NCBI RefSeq assembly: GCF_021441885.1
Contig: NZ_CP090438.1
Location: 3,038,001 to 3,102,000, forward strand
Direction: 5' to 3'
DNA: 64,000 bases
Origin: Vibrio maritimus
GTDB lineage: Bacteria > Pseudomonadota > Gammaproteobacteria > Enterobacterales > Vibrionaceae
Shown here: positions 1 to 8,971 of the stretch, piece after piece
How the letters are laid out: each line of letters starts with the position of its first letter
Numbering within the stretch: the stretch's first letter is position 1
The notes under the pieces: generated by a model
Told to the model about the DNA's origin: nothing
The model's input: only the letters and a program-made list of their open reading frames with translations
The model's database searches: none
Position numbers and translations under genes: made by a program

Positions 1-487
1 CCATTGCTTTCGCTTCGGTCAGATTTGCTGCTGCGGTTGAGTAGGCAACCTCCCCTTGAAGGCCTCGGCTCTTTAGCGATTTAGACGCGTTAAACTCTTG
101 TTGTCTAACGTTTAGCATCGCTTGAGCACGCTCAAGCTGAATGTTCAAATCACCCTTGTCTATTTGAGCAATGGCTTGTCCCGCTTTTACACTGTCGCCT
201 TTCTTCACATTAAGCTTGATGATTTTTCCCGCAATTTCAGCGCCCAGTTTAGCGGTGCGATCGGGGGCCGTTCGACCATACAAATCGATCTTCTTTTCTA
301 TGTTCTCAGCAGTAAATTCTTGATAGACCACACGGGCTAGCGGAATGGTTTGTTCTTTTTTCTGAGGAGGTGCTTCTTCCGCCTTCAGTACACCGAGGCC
401 AAGCCAAATAGACAAAGCGATCACGCAAACCAAAGAGATTAGCCAAGGACGTCTTGATAGAAAGCTGCCACTTTGAGTGGTTGCCAT
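1..487 (-). CDS. RND efflux periplasmic adaptor (membrane fusion protein), 5' part only
   Basis: N-terminal 162 codons of a HlyD/AcrA-type membrane fusion protein; the rest lies beyond the window edge. Such adaptors link an inner-membrane RND pump to an outer-membrane TolC channel. The start ATG at 487 follows AAGGAAATTACT. The protein opens with basic residues, then one N-terminal membrane anchor (about residues 14-31), then a biotinyl-lipoyl-like half motif (GKIIKLNVKKGDSVKAGQ) and the beginning of an alpha-helical hairpin rich in Ala, Gln and Glu. The pump gene is expected downstream on the minus strand, off the left edge. The family call is firm; which efflux system it belongs to cannot be told from this fragment. 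Confidence 0.85.
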   Translation of the reverse strand, partial: MATTQSGSFLSRRPWLISLVCVIALSIWLGLGVLKAEEAPPQKKEQTIPLARVVYQEFTAENIEKKIDLYGRTAPDRTAKLGAEIAGKIIKLNVKKGDSVKAGQAIAQIDKGDLNIQLERAQAMLNVRQQEFNASKSLKSRGLQGEVAYSTAAANLTEAKAM

Positions 488-592
488 AGTAATTTCCTTA
501 TTATTGTATTCCGACACTAACGTTGTTTAGTGAAATCAGTGACTTTGTACGTATAAAGGTCACTGTTGGTTCTAAAAAACAATTAGCAATCA

Positions 593-620
593 ATCGTTAA
601 ACGATATCCTACTGTTTAAC
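593..620. promoter_or_regulatory. Overlapping inverted repeats upstream of the efflux adaptor
   Basis: ATCGTTAAACGAT (593-605) is a perfect palindrome about one centre base. Its GTTAAAC (596-602) forms a second inverted repeat with GTTTAAC (614-620). A further dyad, CACTAA/TTAGTG, lies nearer the gene. This is the usual place for a TetR-type efflux repressor to bind, but no regulator gene is visible in the window, so the role is inferred. Confidence 0.35.
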
Positions 621-731
621 GCGCTAAGCTGACTACTGTCGCAATTTTAACAAAACGAGAAGCGGTAATTGCAGACGGTTTTGCTACGAGTCTCGCATTT
701 TTTATCCAATTGACGGTTTGTAGAGAAAAAA

Positions 732-756
732 AAAGGCGAACCTAATGTTCGCCTTT
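732..756 (-). terminator. Terminator after erpA
   Basis: A ten-base-pair stem, AAAGGCGAAC/GTTCGCCTTT, with a five-base loop. Read on the minus strand it is followed by a run of T, just past the erpA stop codon. Confidence 0.85.
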
Positions 757-769
757 CTAACCACACTGA

Positions 770-1111
770 TTAGACACTGAAGGATGCACCGCATCCACAC
801 GTCGTTGTGGCATTTGGGTTATTCACGAAGAAACGTGAACCCTCAAGACCTTCTGTATAGTCCACTGTGCCACCTACAAGGTATTGTAGACTCATTGGAT
901 CAACGACGAGCGTTACACCACATTTTTCGATGGTCGTATCACCATCGTTAACGCTTTCATCAAACGTGAAACCGTATTGAAAACCACTACAGCCACCACC
1001 GGTGATGTAAACACGAAGCTTAAGCTCTGGGTTTTCTTCTTCTGCGATCAGCGCTTGTACGCGCGTTGCCGCGGCATCAGAAAAATTTAATGGAATAGCT
1101 ACATCACTCAC
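770..1111 (-). CDS. erpA: Iron-sulfur cluster insertion protein ErpA
   Basis: A-type carrier of 113 residues that delivers [2Fe-2S]/[4Fe-4S] clusters to cytoplasmic apoproteins, in E. coli notably the isoprenoid enzymes IspG/IspH. The three conserved ligands are visible: Cys41 in GGGCSGFQYG and Cys105/Cys107 in the C-terminal CGCGASFSV. The length matches the family. The start is GTG at 1111, preceded by AGAGG at good spacing. The gene stands alone, divergent from hemL, and ends in its own terminator. No IscR-type site was confirmed upstream. Confidence 0.95.
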   Translation of the reverse strand: MSDVAIPLNFSDAAATRVQALIAEEENPELKLRVYITGGGCSGFQYGFTFDESVNDGDTTIEKCGVTLVVDPMSLQYLVGGTVDYTEGLEGSRFFVNNPNATTTCGCGASFSV

Positions 1112-1426
1112 GGGAACCTCTCTTGCTACTCAATCGCAACAGCCCTTCACTTATAGTGTTCTAAAACGAACACTTCTGGCAAACCAGCCTTGCGACGACT
1201 CAACAGCACTCGATACTTAGTCGAGCATCATTGTCTTTTGTAAAGTTATTGGTTTCGATTATCTAATACCTGAGTGCTTCGTTCAAGTATTAGACAAACT
1301 CAAATTAATAGAGATGTACCCAAAACTCGTATCAATATAAGAAAATGTGCTCAAAACACTTCTCGATTCCGCTTGGAGATGTACAATGCTGCACACTTGG
1401 TCCGAACAAGCAAAGAGGAACTTTCC
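1112..1426. promoter_or_regulatory. erpA-hemL divergent intergenic region with a leader hairpin
   Basis: This 315-base spacer must carry both divergent promoters; I could not place -35/-10 boxes with confidence. It contains an imperfect hairpin, TCTAATAC (1262-1269) pairing with GTATTAGA (1287-1294), extended by an inner TGA/TCA after one mismatch. Its position suggests the hemL 5' leader. The reading frame of hemL stays open back to 1274, but family alignment places the start at 1427, so this is leader and not coding. Confidence 0.4.
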
Positions 1427-2719
1427 ATGACCAAATCAGCTGAGCTGTATGAAAAAGCGCAACAGACCATCCCTGGTGGTGTTAACTCTCCGGTTCGTGC
1501 CTTTAACGGCGTAGGTGGTTCACCTATCTTCGTTGAACGTGCCGATGGTCCATTGATTTTTGATGCTGATGGTAAAGCGTATATCGACTACGTAGGTTCA
1601 TGGGGTCCAATGATCCTTGGTCACAACCACGCTGTGATTCGCGATGCGGTTATCGATGCAGCTCAACGTGGCCTTAGCTTCGGTGCCCCAACTGAAATGG
1701 AAATCAACATGGCGGAGCTCGTTCGCAAGCTAGTACCTTCAATGGAACAGCTTCGTATGGTGAGCTCGGGTACAGAAGCAACAATGAGTGCTATCCGCCT
1801 AGCTCGTGGCTACACAGGTCGCGACAAAATCATGAAGTTTGAAGGTTGTTATCATGGCCACGCAGATAGCCTGTTGGTAAAAGCGGGCTCTGGTGCGTTA
1901 ACACTTGGTCAACCTAGCTCTCCTGGTGTGCCTGCTGATTTTGCAAAATACACCCTGACAGCTCGCTTCAACGATCTTGAATCCGTAAAAGCGCTGTTTG
2001 AAGCAAACAAGGGCGAGATTGCCTGCATCATCGTTGAACCCGTTGCAGGCAACATGAACTGCATCCCACCAGTTGAAGGCTTCCACGAAGGCCTGCGTCA
2101 GATCTGTGACGAGGAAGGCGCACTGCTTATCTTTGATGAGGTAATGACAGGCTTCCGCGTTGCTCAAGGCGGCGCTCAAGCTTACTACAACATCAAGCCG
2201 GATCTAACGACGCTTGGCAAAGTAATCGGTGGTGGTATGCCGGTAGGTGCGTTTGGTGGTCGTAAAGAAGTAATGCAACACATTGCGCCAACGGGCCCTG
2301 TTTACCAAGCGGGTACGTTATCTGGCAACCCAATCGCTATGGCGGCGGGTTACGCTTGTTTGACACTATTGTCTGAAGAAGGCAATGAAAAGCGTCTGGC
2401 TCAAAAGACCAAACAACTTGCTGACGGTTTCAAATCACTGGCAGACAAACACGGTATCCCGTTGGTCGTAAACCAGGTGGGCGGCATGTTTGGCTTCTTC
2501 TTCACTGAGCAAGAGACTATTACTTGCTACGAAGATGTCGCGAAATGCGATATCGAACGCTTCAAGCGCTTCTTCCACCTAATGTTGGACCATGGTGTCT
2601 ATCTAGCACCTTCGGCGTTTGAAGCCAGCTTCACCTCATTAGCTCATGGTTCAAAAGAGATCGATGCAACGCTGGAAGCCGCTGACCGCTGCTTCGCTAT
2701 GCTGGCGCAAGAAGCATAA
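1427..2719 (+). CDS. hemL: Glutamate-1-semialdehyde 2,1-aminomutase
   Basis: PLP-dependent aminomutase that converts glutamate-1-semialdehyde to 5-aminolevulinate, the committed C5-pathway step of haem synthesis in the cytoplasm. The protein has 430 residues, the normal family length, starting MTKSAELYEKAQ. The PLP lysine falls at Lys265 in LGKVIGGG, with the upstream FDEVMTGFR holding the cofactor aspartate. An upstream in-frame extension to 1274 is rejected: family members begin at MTKS, and AGAGGAAC precedes this ATG. The gene stands alone between erpA and a strong terminator. Confidence 0.96.
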   Translation: MTKSAELYEKAQQTIPGGVNSPVRAFNGVGGSPIFVERADGPLIFDADGKAYIDYVGSWGPMILGHNHAVIRDAVIDAAQRGLSFGAPTEMEINMAELVRKLVPSMEQLRMVSSGTEATMSAIRLARGYTGRDKIMKFEGCYHGHADSLLVKAGSGALTLGQPSSPGVPADFAKYTLTARFNDLESVKALFEANKGEIACIIVEPVAGNMNCIPPVEGFHEGLRQICDEEGALLIFDEVMTGFRVAQGGAQAYYNIKPDLTTLGKVIGGGMPVGAFGGRKEVMQHIAPTGPVYQAGTLSGNPIAMAAGYACLTLLSEEGNEKRLAQKTKQLADGFKSLADKHGIPLVVNQVGGMFGFFFTEQETITCYEDVAKCDIERFKRFFHLMLDHGVYLAPSAFEASFTSLAHGSKEIDATLEAADRCFAMLAQEA

Positions 2720-2749
2720 TCTCAAGCTGGATGCTAATTGATTAATGGA

Positions 2750-2772
2750 AAGGGCTGAACAATTCAGCCCTT
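2750..2772. terminator. Bidirectional terminator between hemL and the 40-aa gene
   Basis: A ten-base-pair stem, AAGGGCTGAA/TTCAGCCCTT, with loop CAA, followed by a T-run on the plus strand. It lies between the ends of two convergent genes and could serve both. Confidence 0.85.
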
Positions 2773-2774
2773 TT

Positions 2775-2897
2775 TTATCCCTGCCAGTTGAGAACCGCCA
2801 ATAATACCAACAGCCCAATTGTGATTGTAAACCATGGTAAAGGGCGTCTTTTTTTCTTACTCTGTTCACAGTTTTTTTCACCGCTACAACAGCCCAT
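2775..2897 (-). CDS. Small Cys-rich single-pass membrane protein (40 aa)
   Basis: I do not recognise this family. The ORF encodes 40 residues starting MGCCSGEKNCEQ, then a basic stretch KKKRR, then one hydrophobic helix (about residues 19-36), ending NWQG. The start at 2897 is chosen because AAAGGAG sits seven bases upstream, a near-perfect Shine-Dalgarno; a longer frame to 3008 lacks such a site. The basic run before the helix suggests a cytoplasmic, Cys-rich N-terminus (GCC...C) that might bind a metal or be oxidised. It is convergent with hemL and shares its terminator. The coding call rests on the ribosome site and topology, not on homology. Confidence 0.7.
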   Translation of the reverse strand: MGCCSGEKNCEQSKKKRRPLPWFTITIGLLVLLAVLNWQG

Positions 2898-3049
2898 AAC
2901 CCACTCCTTTCTCGTCAATTCTGACACTATTTTAAATTGATCACTCAAAGATTTACGTCCATTATATGACCAACACTGCGTATGTCTGTCGGCTTTTGTC
3001 GAACGCACAACGACATAACGCTAAACACGTCCAGTGAAAAGGAAACTCT

Positions 3050-4135
3050 GTGAACAACAAAATGAACGTGACGGCCAGCCACTGGGTGCTCGTCGTAGCC
3101 CTGCTATTTGCCGCGTTTGCCTGCTATCTCTTGGTGGAGCCTTACATCAACTCCATTGTCATGGCCTTTATCTTGTCACTGTTGATGTTTCCAATCCATG
3201 AGTGGATCGAGCGTAAGCTGCCGAAACACAAAAACATCGTCGCCTTGCTCTCCTGTATCGTATTGACCTTTATTATCGTCATGCCGCTCATGCTGGTATT
3301 TAGCGCCATCGTTCAACAAGGCTCCGTGTTCTCCCAGAACATGTATCAATGGGTGACTGGCGGGGGTATTCAGGAGGTCATCGCCCACCCTTGGGTTGTG
3401 ACTGGTCTTGATTTTGTTAACGAGTACCTGCCTTTTGATGCTATCAATCCGCAAGATATTGCTCAGAAAGCCGCTGAGTTTGCCACTTCACTAGGCTCAA
3501 ATTTAGTCGCGATGAGCGCCAAGATCTTAGGGGACGCAACCAACTTCCTGATGAACTTCTTCTTGATGTTGTTTGTTTTGTTCTTTCTTCTGCGCGATCA
3601 CGACAAGATCATCGCCGCGATTCGTCATATTTTGCCATTTTCTCGCAGCCAAGAAGATCGTCTACTCAACGAGATCGAAAAAGTGTCAAAGTCTGCGGTT
3701 ATGGGCTCATTCCTAACCGCAATTGCTCAAGGTGCAGCTGGCGGATTTGGTATGTGGATGGCCGGTTTCCCAGGTCTGTTTTGGGGCACTATGATGGGCT
3801 TTGCATCATTCATTCCGGTCGTAGGTACCGCGCTTATCTGGATCCCGGCGACGGCGTATTTGCTGATTACCGGTGAAACTGGTTGGGGGCTATTCTTAGC
3901 TATCTGGAGTATCGCCGTTGTTGGCTCTATCGATAATGTGCTGCGCCCACTGCTCATGCAAGGCAGTGCTGGCATGAACACCCTAATGATTTTCTTCTCA
4001 CTGCTGGGTGGTATCCATTTATTTGGTCTTATCGGTCTGATATACGGACCGCTTATCTTTGCGATTACCATGGTACTGTTCAACATGTACGAAGAGGAGT
4101 TTAAAGAATTCCTCGACGGGCAAGATAGAAGCTAG
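3050..4135 (+). CDS. AI-2E family transporter (PerM/YdiK-like permease)
   Basis: Polytopic inner-membrane protein of 361 residues of the AI-2E/UPF0118 family. Members are described variously as exporters of AI-2, sodium or other solutes, so the substrate here is unknown. Hydrophobic helices occur in a pair near residues 11-50, one near 60-85, one near 160-185, and a C-terminal set from about 205 to 350 that contains the family's glycine-rich segments (GFASFIPVVGTALIWIPA). The start is GTG, with AAGGAAA upstream. The gene is followed by a hairpin and then rsmC, so it is probably a separate transcript. Confidence 0.85.
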   Translation: MNNKMNVTASHWVLVVALLFAAFACYLLVEPYINSIVMAFILSLLMFPIHEWIERKLPKHKNIVALLSCIVLTFIIVMPLMLVFSAIVQQGSVFSQNMYQWVTGGGIQEVIAHPWVVTGLDFVNEYLPFDAINPQDIAQKAAEFATSLGSNLVAMSAKILGDATNFLMNFFLMLFVLFFLLRDHDKIIAAIRHILPFSRSQEDRLLNEIEKVSKSAVMGSFLTAIAQGAAGGFGMWMAGFPGLFWGTMMGFASFIPVVGTALIWIPATAYLLITGETGWGLFLAIWSIAVVGSIDNVLRPLLMQGSAGMNTLMIFFSLLGGIHLFGLIGLIYGPLIFAITMVLFNMYEEEFKEFLDGQDRS

Positions 4136-4146
4136 AGTCTTTTTTC

Positions 4147-4183
4147 AGGGAGGGGTTTGTGAGAGAATCGCCTCCCTTTTTAT
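4147..4183 (+). terminator. Terminator between the AI-2E transporter gene and rsmC
   Basis: AGGGAGG (4147-4153) pairs with CCTCCCT (4171-4177) across a 17-base loop and is followed by TTTTTA. The loop is long, so termination may be partial. Confidence 0.6.
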
Positions 4184-4201
4184 TTCGAGAGAAACATCGC
4201 C

Positions 4202-5224
4202 ATGGCAAGCTACATCGCACCCAGTCAAATCGCAGAACGACAACTAGAGTATTTTGCAGACAAACGTGTATTGGTCATTGGCGAAATTGAGGACAGCTTT
4301 CCAATTGAACTGAGTCGCCACTGCGACAAGGTGACGGTTTTTACCAGCAACTACATTACCTATCGCTCCCTACAATCATCATCGAAGATTCGCACTCTAT
4401 TCGGTGCATCACTTCCTGATGATATTGATGCAGATATGATCTTGCTGTACTGGCCAAAAGCGAAAGCTGAGGCACAAATGCTGCTGCACATGTCGCTGGC
4501 TGCGCTCGGCAAAGAGACAGAGATCGTCGTCGTTGGTGAAAATCGCTCAGGGGTAAAAAGCATTGAAAAAATGTTTGCCTCTTATGGCCCTATCAACAAG
4601 TACGACTCTGCAAGACGCTGCTCCTTCTATTGGGGTGTATGCCACGAAACGCCTGCAGCGTTTGACCTGCATAGCCAATTTAAGACTTATGATGTCGAAC
4701 TCAACGGTGTTGAGATAAAGGTTAAAAGCCTGCCAGGTGTATTTAGCCATGGTGAATTTGATCACGGCACCCAATTGCTGCTCAATAACCTACCAGAGCT
4801 AAAAGGCAAAGTCCTCGACTTTGGTTGCGGTGCCGGCATTATCGGCGCTTACATGGGAATTAAAAACCCAGACATCAAGCTAAACCTGTGTGATATCAAT
4901 GCCTTTGCTATTGAGTCAAGCAAACAAACCCTAGAGGCGAATGGCTTGTCTGGCGAGGTGTTCGCCTCTGACGTCTACTCCGACACAGGCAAGGGCTATG
5001 ACTTCATCGTCAGTAACCCACCTTTTCATGCGGGCCTAGACACCAGCTACTCAGCAACCGAAACCCTCTTGGCTGACGCACCTAACCAGCTAAATAATCA
5101 AGGCCAGCTTTGGATTGTTGCCAACAGTTTCCTAAGGTATCCACCTATCATTGAGCAGCATTTTGGCAACTGTGAGACTGTCGACAAAAATCGCAAGTTC
5201 GCCATTTATCACGCAGCAAAATAA
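4202..5224 (+). CDS. rsmC: 16S rRNA (guanine-1207-N2)-methyltransferase
   Basis: SAM-dependent enzyme that methylates G1207 of 16S rRNA in the assembled 30S subunit. The protein has 340 residues, with two tandem Rossmann-like halves as in E. coli RsmC: a degenerate N-terminal half and a catalytic C-terminal half with the SAM loop VLDFGCGAGIIGAYMG (about residues 200-215) and the base-flipping motif SNPPFHAG (about 273-280). A single gene between the permease terminator and chiS. Confidence 0.95.
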   Translation: MASYIAPSQIAERQLEYFADKRVLVIGEIEDSFPIELSRHCDKVTVFTSNYITYRSLQSSSKIRTLFGASLPDDIDADMILLYWPKAKAEAQMLLHMSLAALGKETEIVVVGENRSGVKSIEKMFASYGPINKYDSARRCSFYWGVCHETPAAFDLHSQFKTYDVELNGVEIKVKSLPGVFSHGEFDHGTQLLLNNLPELKGKVLDFGCGAGIIGAYMGIKNPDIKLNLCDINAFAIESSKQTLEANGLSGEVFASDVYSDTGKGYDFIVSNPPFHAGLDTSYSATETLLADAPNQLNNQGQLWIVANSFLRYPPIIEQHFGNCETVDKNRKFAIYHAAK

Positions 5225-5248
5225 GCACTTTACAGCATATTGTCTTCT

Positions 5249-5281
5249 ACCACTTGGTGACATCTTTTGGATCCAAGTGGT
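5249..5281. promoter_or_regulatory. Inverted repeat in the rsmC-chiS gap
   Basis: ACCACTTGG (5249-5257) and CCAAGTGGT (5273-5281) form a perfect nine-base inverted repeat around 15 bases. No T-run follows, so it is a poor intrinsic terminator. It could be an operator or a weak hairpin in the 236-base region upstream of chiS. Confidence 0.3.
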
Positions 5282-5460
5282 GCATTAAATACGCGTTTCA
5301 TCACCACAAACCTCCATTTTTCCTACAACCTTAACCACCCATACACATTTTTGTGTGCCTCAACACGCTTTGCCCGTCACTTACTTGCCAACAAAAATTA
5401 AGTCGATAAATTGGTTAGGTTAAGAGTATCTTATTGATAATGTGAGAGTGCATAACCCCT

Positions 5461-8400
5461 ATGTTGAAGTTGCGTCGCAAACAGAAGTTCAAACGGTTGC
5501 AAAATACCTTGATGATGGCGTTTTTGGTGTTAAGTATTACGCCGCTGACGATCATCGCTTTGTTCTTTCTAAACGCACACAGCCAAGATCTCCGCGATCA
5601 AAGCACCTCTCATCTTGTGTCACTGCGCGACACCAAACAACAACAGCTACTCAACTATTTCCAAGCGCAAGAATCTGAAGCCATGGGGTTTGTTCGCTCT
5701 GAGCTTGCCTATGCAAGTGGTGGACGCTTCTATGGCCTGGTCAATGCATTTCAACGTCTTGGTGACGATGTAGAGCAAGCAAGAAAGCATGCCCAGGAGC
5801 GCTATATTCAAGGCTCTGGTGATAAAATCAAAACCGCGATTCTCCCAGATTCCAGCAGTTTTGTTGGTAGTGAGCGCTACCGACTGTTGCACAAACGTTA
5901 TCATCGAGCTTTTATGGAGCACCTAAAGCGCTCCGATTTTGACGACATCATTTTAGTGGATCTGTCGGGTAACGTGACCTACTCGGTATACAAATACGAC
6001 TACTTCGGTACCAATCTAGAAACCGGTGATTTTTCAACGCAGGTATTAGGTGAAACCTTTAAGCGTCTCAAGTCAGAGGTCAGCAGCAAACGCAAAGAAA
6101 ATGAAGAATACACGCCTGTCATTGTCTCGGATTTTGCTCGCTACAATGACAAACAGTACGCTTGGATCGGCGCGCCCATCATACAGCAAGGCTATCTTCA
6201 CAGTTATGCCATGTTCCGCTTGCCGATAAGTGGCATCACCAAACTCATCACTGACGGCACACCAGCAGACATTGATATTCTTTTAGTTGGTAGCGATCAC
6301 TCAGCGAAATTACTCGGACTCACGCCAGAAACTATCGCCAACAGTGACAAAGTCATCGCCATGGCGCTATCAGGCATCTCGGATGTCAGCAGCTATCAAA
6401 GTGCCCTAGGTGAAGATTACTTTGCCGCATTCACTCCTATTGCGCTGGGCACAACACATTGGGCGTTAGTTGTCGAAACGCCAGAAGCCATCGCGTTTGC
6501 CAGCGTAAAACAGCTTGAAACCTTATTTGTGATCGCCATGCTCACCGCCATCGTTGTGGTGGTTGCTGCCTCGCATTACCTGTCTAACTTCATTACCTCA
6601 CCACTTCTCAAGTTAACATGGGCAGCGGAGCGTGCCTCTGGTGGCGATCTAGAACCTTCCATTATTAGCCTAGAGCGCGGTGACGAAATTGGTCGCCTGG
6701 CATTGAGCTTTGAGCGAATGAGACGCTCGATTAAAGACAAGATTGAGCTGATTAAGAGTCAAAACCAAGAGCTCGAACAGAGCCTTGCCATCATCAAGAA
6801 ACAAAATGAGGAGTTGCAGGTTGCAGACAAACTAAAAGATGAGTTCCTAGCCACTACCTCTCATGAACTTCGAACCCCACTGCACGGCATGATAGGCATC
6901 GCTGAGGCAATGATCTCTGGCGCGAATGGACCTATCGGGGCGAATCACAAGTACCAGCTAGACATTATCGTCAACAGCGGACAGCGCCTCGCAAGCTTAG
7001 TCGACGATCTACTCGATTATCACAAAATGCGTTATGGCAGCCTGGATATAGAGCGCTCTGCGCTTAGCCTAACCAGCACCACGCAGCTGGTCATCGAACT
7101 TTCTAACCACCTACTCGGTGATAAAAAAATCCGCATAATCAACCAGGTACTAGAGCCCCTTCCTTATGTATCGGCGGATCCACAACGTTTGGAACAGGTA
7201 CTGTATAACCTACTCGGCAATGCCATTAAATACACCAACGAGGGTAAGATCGTTCTCTCTGCCACGGCTATGAATGACCACATTCGTGTTCAGGTCGTCG
7301 ATACAGGTCAAGGCATTCCTGCCCAGCAACTTGAACACATTTTTGAGCCACTCGTTCAAGCTGGGCACGATTCAGGTCACTATCGTCAAGGCGCAGGCCT
7401 AGGGCTCTCTATCAGCCGTCAATTAATTGAACTGATGGGTGGCTCACTCTACGTGAGTAGTCAACCGCATGTTGGCACGACGTTTAGCTTCACGCTTCCT
7501 CTTGCGACCCAAGAAGAAATTGAAAAACAATCTCAAACAAACAGCGTCAGTCACTTTCAGATCGCCGAATCCACTGAGTTGCAGCTCGAAGAGGAAGAAG
7601 TACTGCCAGAGAACTCTGATGGTCCTGTGCTGCTGATCGCCGATGATGAGCCGGTTAACCTTCGAATCCTTGAGAGCTTCTTAAGGCTTGAGGGCTATCA
7701 AGTCAGGCTTGCAAAAGACGGCATAGAGGCCTTAGAGCAGATTGAAAAAGAGAAACCAGAGCTACTGCTTCTCGATATCATGATGCCAGGAATGAGTGGT
7801 TTTGAAGTGTGTGAAGCCGTGCGAGAGAAATATGACCACGCCGCCCTGCCCGTGATTATGCTGACCGCACTTAACCAACCAGAAGATAGAGTGCGCGGTT
7901 TCGAGCTCGGCGCCAATGACTATTTAGCGAAGCCGTTTAGCAAGCCTGAACTCGCAGCCCGTATCGCGGCGCATCTGCAAGCCAGTAAAGCCGAGGAACG
8001 TCGCGCCGAAAACCAAACCCTTAAGTACGAGCTCAAACAGCGAGCATTAGTGGAGGCAAGTCTACTCGAGACACAAGGTCGATTAATAGAGCAGCTTGAT
8101 AATGCGCCTGAAGCCATCTTGTGTATTCGCGAAGATTTAAAGGTACAGTTTGCTAACCAAAGTGCGGCTCGATTATTCAAGCGCACCATTGAGCAACTGA
8201 AACGAGCTAGCATCGAAGAGTTGATTGCACCTAAGTTTATCCACCTCAATCAAGAGCATTACTTTGGCGAAATAGACGCCTTCGTCGACGATGTACGTCA
8301 ACATATCAATGCCGATGTTCTTACTCTACCGCAAGGTTCAGGTCTGAAGAGTATCTATATCTTCGAGCAGGGACAATCCCTTGATGCAAGCAGGGTTAAG

Positions 8401-8847
8401 AACTTAGAGACCGCTATAGATGCTCTTTCTACTTACGCTATTGAGGGCGATAAAGCCAAACTCAGAGAGCTCAAAGAGCTTGGTGGCGAGTTTACTCGCT
8501 TGGCAGATAAAGCTGAGGGCGAAGAAAAATCTCGCCCAGAAATCATGCGTGAAGTCCTTGTTGAGACCATGACAAGTTCACTAAGTTACTGGGAAGAGGT
8601 GACGGGACAGTCCAAGTTTGCTTTTGCAGAGCAAAGTGGTCTTTGGCGCGTCTATCTTGATAGAAGCACACTGCAAACCAGAACACTCGACAAGTATTTG
8701 AGGCTAGAAACCTTACCGAAGACACCGAGGTGGCGCACGGTACTCAGCTCGGTAGAGTACATTCTAGAGCACTGCCACAAGCAAGGACCTGAGCGAGATT
8801 ACATCATTAGCCTACGAGATAAGCTGCAGCGATTACTCACCAGCTAG
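5461..8847 (+). CDS. chiS: Chitin-responsive hybrid sensor kinase/regulator ChiS
   Basis: Inner-membrane hybrid regulator of 1128 residues, matching V. cholerae ChiS (VC0622) in length and key residues. ChiS activates chitin utilisation and, through it, competence. In V. cholerae it is held off by periplasmic chitin-binding protein (CBP) and binds DNA itself. Order of parts: TM1 (about 17-36), periplasmic sensor (about 40-345), TM2 (about 352-374), HAMP, coiled coil, HisKA with His468 in SHELRTP, HATPase with Asn587, receiver with Asp772 in LLDIMMPG, a PAS-like segment (about 873-930) and a C-terminal domain corresponding to the ChiS DNA-binding region. No separate response regulator is adjacent. 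The usual chitobiose operon is not next door. Confidence 0.92.
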   Translation: MLKLRRKQKFKRLQNTLMMAFLVLSITPLTIIALFFLNAHSQDLRDQSTSHLVSLRDTKQQQLLNYFQAQESEAMGFVRSELAYASGGRFYGLVNAFQRLGDDVEQARKHAQERYIQGSGDKIKTAILPDSSSFVGSERYRLLHKRYHRAFMEHLKRSDFDDIILVDLSGNVTYSVYKYDYFGTNLETGDFSTQVLGETFKRLKSEVSSKRKENEEYTPVIVSDFARYNDKQYAWIGAPIIQQGYLHSYAMFRLPISGITKLITDGTPADIDILLVGSDHSAKLLGLTPETIANSDKVIAMALSGISDVSSYQSALGEDYFAAFTPIALGTTHWALVVETPEAIAFASVKQLETLFVIAMLTAIVVVVAASHYLSNFITSPLLKLTWAAERASGGDLEPSIISLERGDEIGRLALSFERMRRSIKDKIELIKSQNQELEQSLAIIKKQNEELQVADKLKDEFLATTSHELRTPLHGMIGIAEAMISGANGPIGANHKYQLDIIVNSGQRLASLVDDLLDYHKMRYGSLDIERSALSLTSTTQLVIELSNHLLGDKKIRIINQVLEPLPYVSADPQRLEQVLYNLLGNAIKYTNEGKIVLSATAMNDHIRVQVVDTGQGIPAQQLEHIFEPLVQAGHDSGHYRQGAGLGLSISRQLIELMGGSLYVSSQPHVGTTFSFTLPLATQEEIEKQSQTNSVSHFQIAESTELQLEEEEVLPENSDGPVLLIADDEPVNLRILESFLRLEGYQVRLAKDGIEALEQIEKEKPELLLLDIMMPGMSGFEVCEAVREKYDHAALPVIMLTALNQPEDRVRGFELGANDYLAKPFSKPELAARIAAHLQASKAEERRAENQTLKYELKQRALVEASLLETQGRLIEQLDNAPEAILCIREDLKVQFANQSAARLFKRTIEQLKRASIEELIAPKFIHLNQEHYFGEIDAFVDDVRQHINADVLTLPQGSGLKSIYIFEQGQSLDASRVKNLETAIDALSTYAIEGDKAKLRELKELGGEFTRLADKAEGEEKSRPEIMREVLVETMTSSLSYWEEVTGQSKFAFAEQSGLWRVYLDRSTLQTRTLDKYLRLETLPKTPRWRTVLSSVEYILEHCHKQGPERDYIISLRDKLQRLLTS

Positions 8848-8902
8848 TGAAGCTCTCCATCGGCCTCCTCAGCAGCTATAGGATAGAGCATAGAGAAGAC
8901 AA

Positions 8903-8934
8903 TAAAAAACCACGGCTAGTACCGCGGTTTTTTG
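8903..8934 (-). terminator. Terminator between chiS and acnB
   Basis: AAAAAACCACGG/CCGCGGTTTTTT with a six-base loop. On the minus strand the single imperfect position becomes a G-U pair, while on the plus strand it is an A-C mismatch. It is therefore a better terminator for acnB than for chiS, but may serve both. Confidence 0.75.
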
Positions 8935-8971
8935 TGCTTATATAGGGCTCCATAAAGAGCCTTATTGGCCG

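Noticed and set aside
1274..1426. 51-codon N-terminal extension of hemL
   Set aside because: No family counterpart; the ATG at 1427 has a ribosome site and gives the normal 430 residues.
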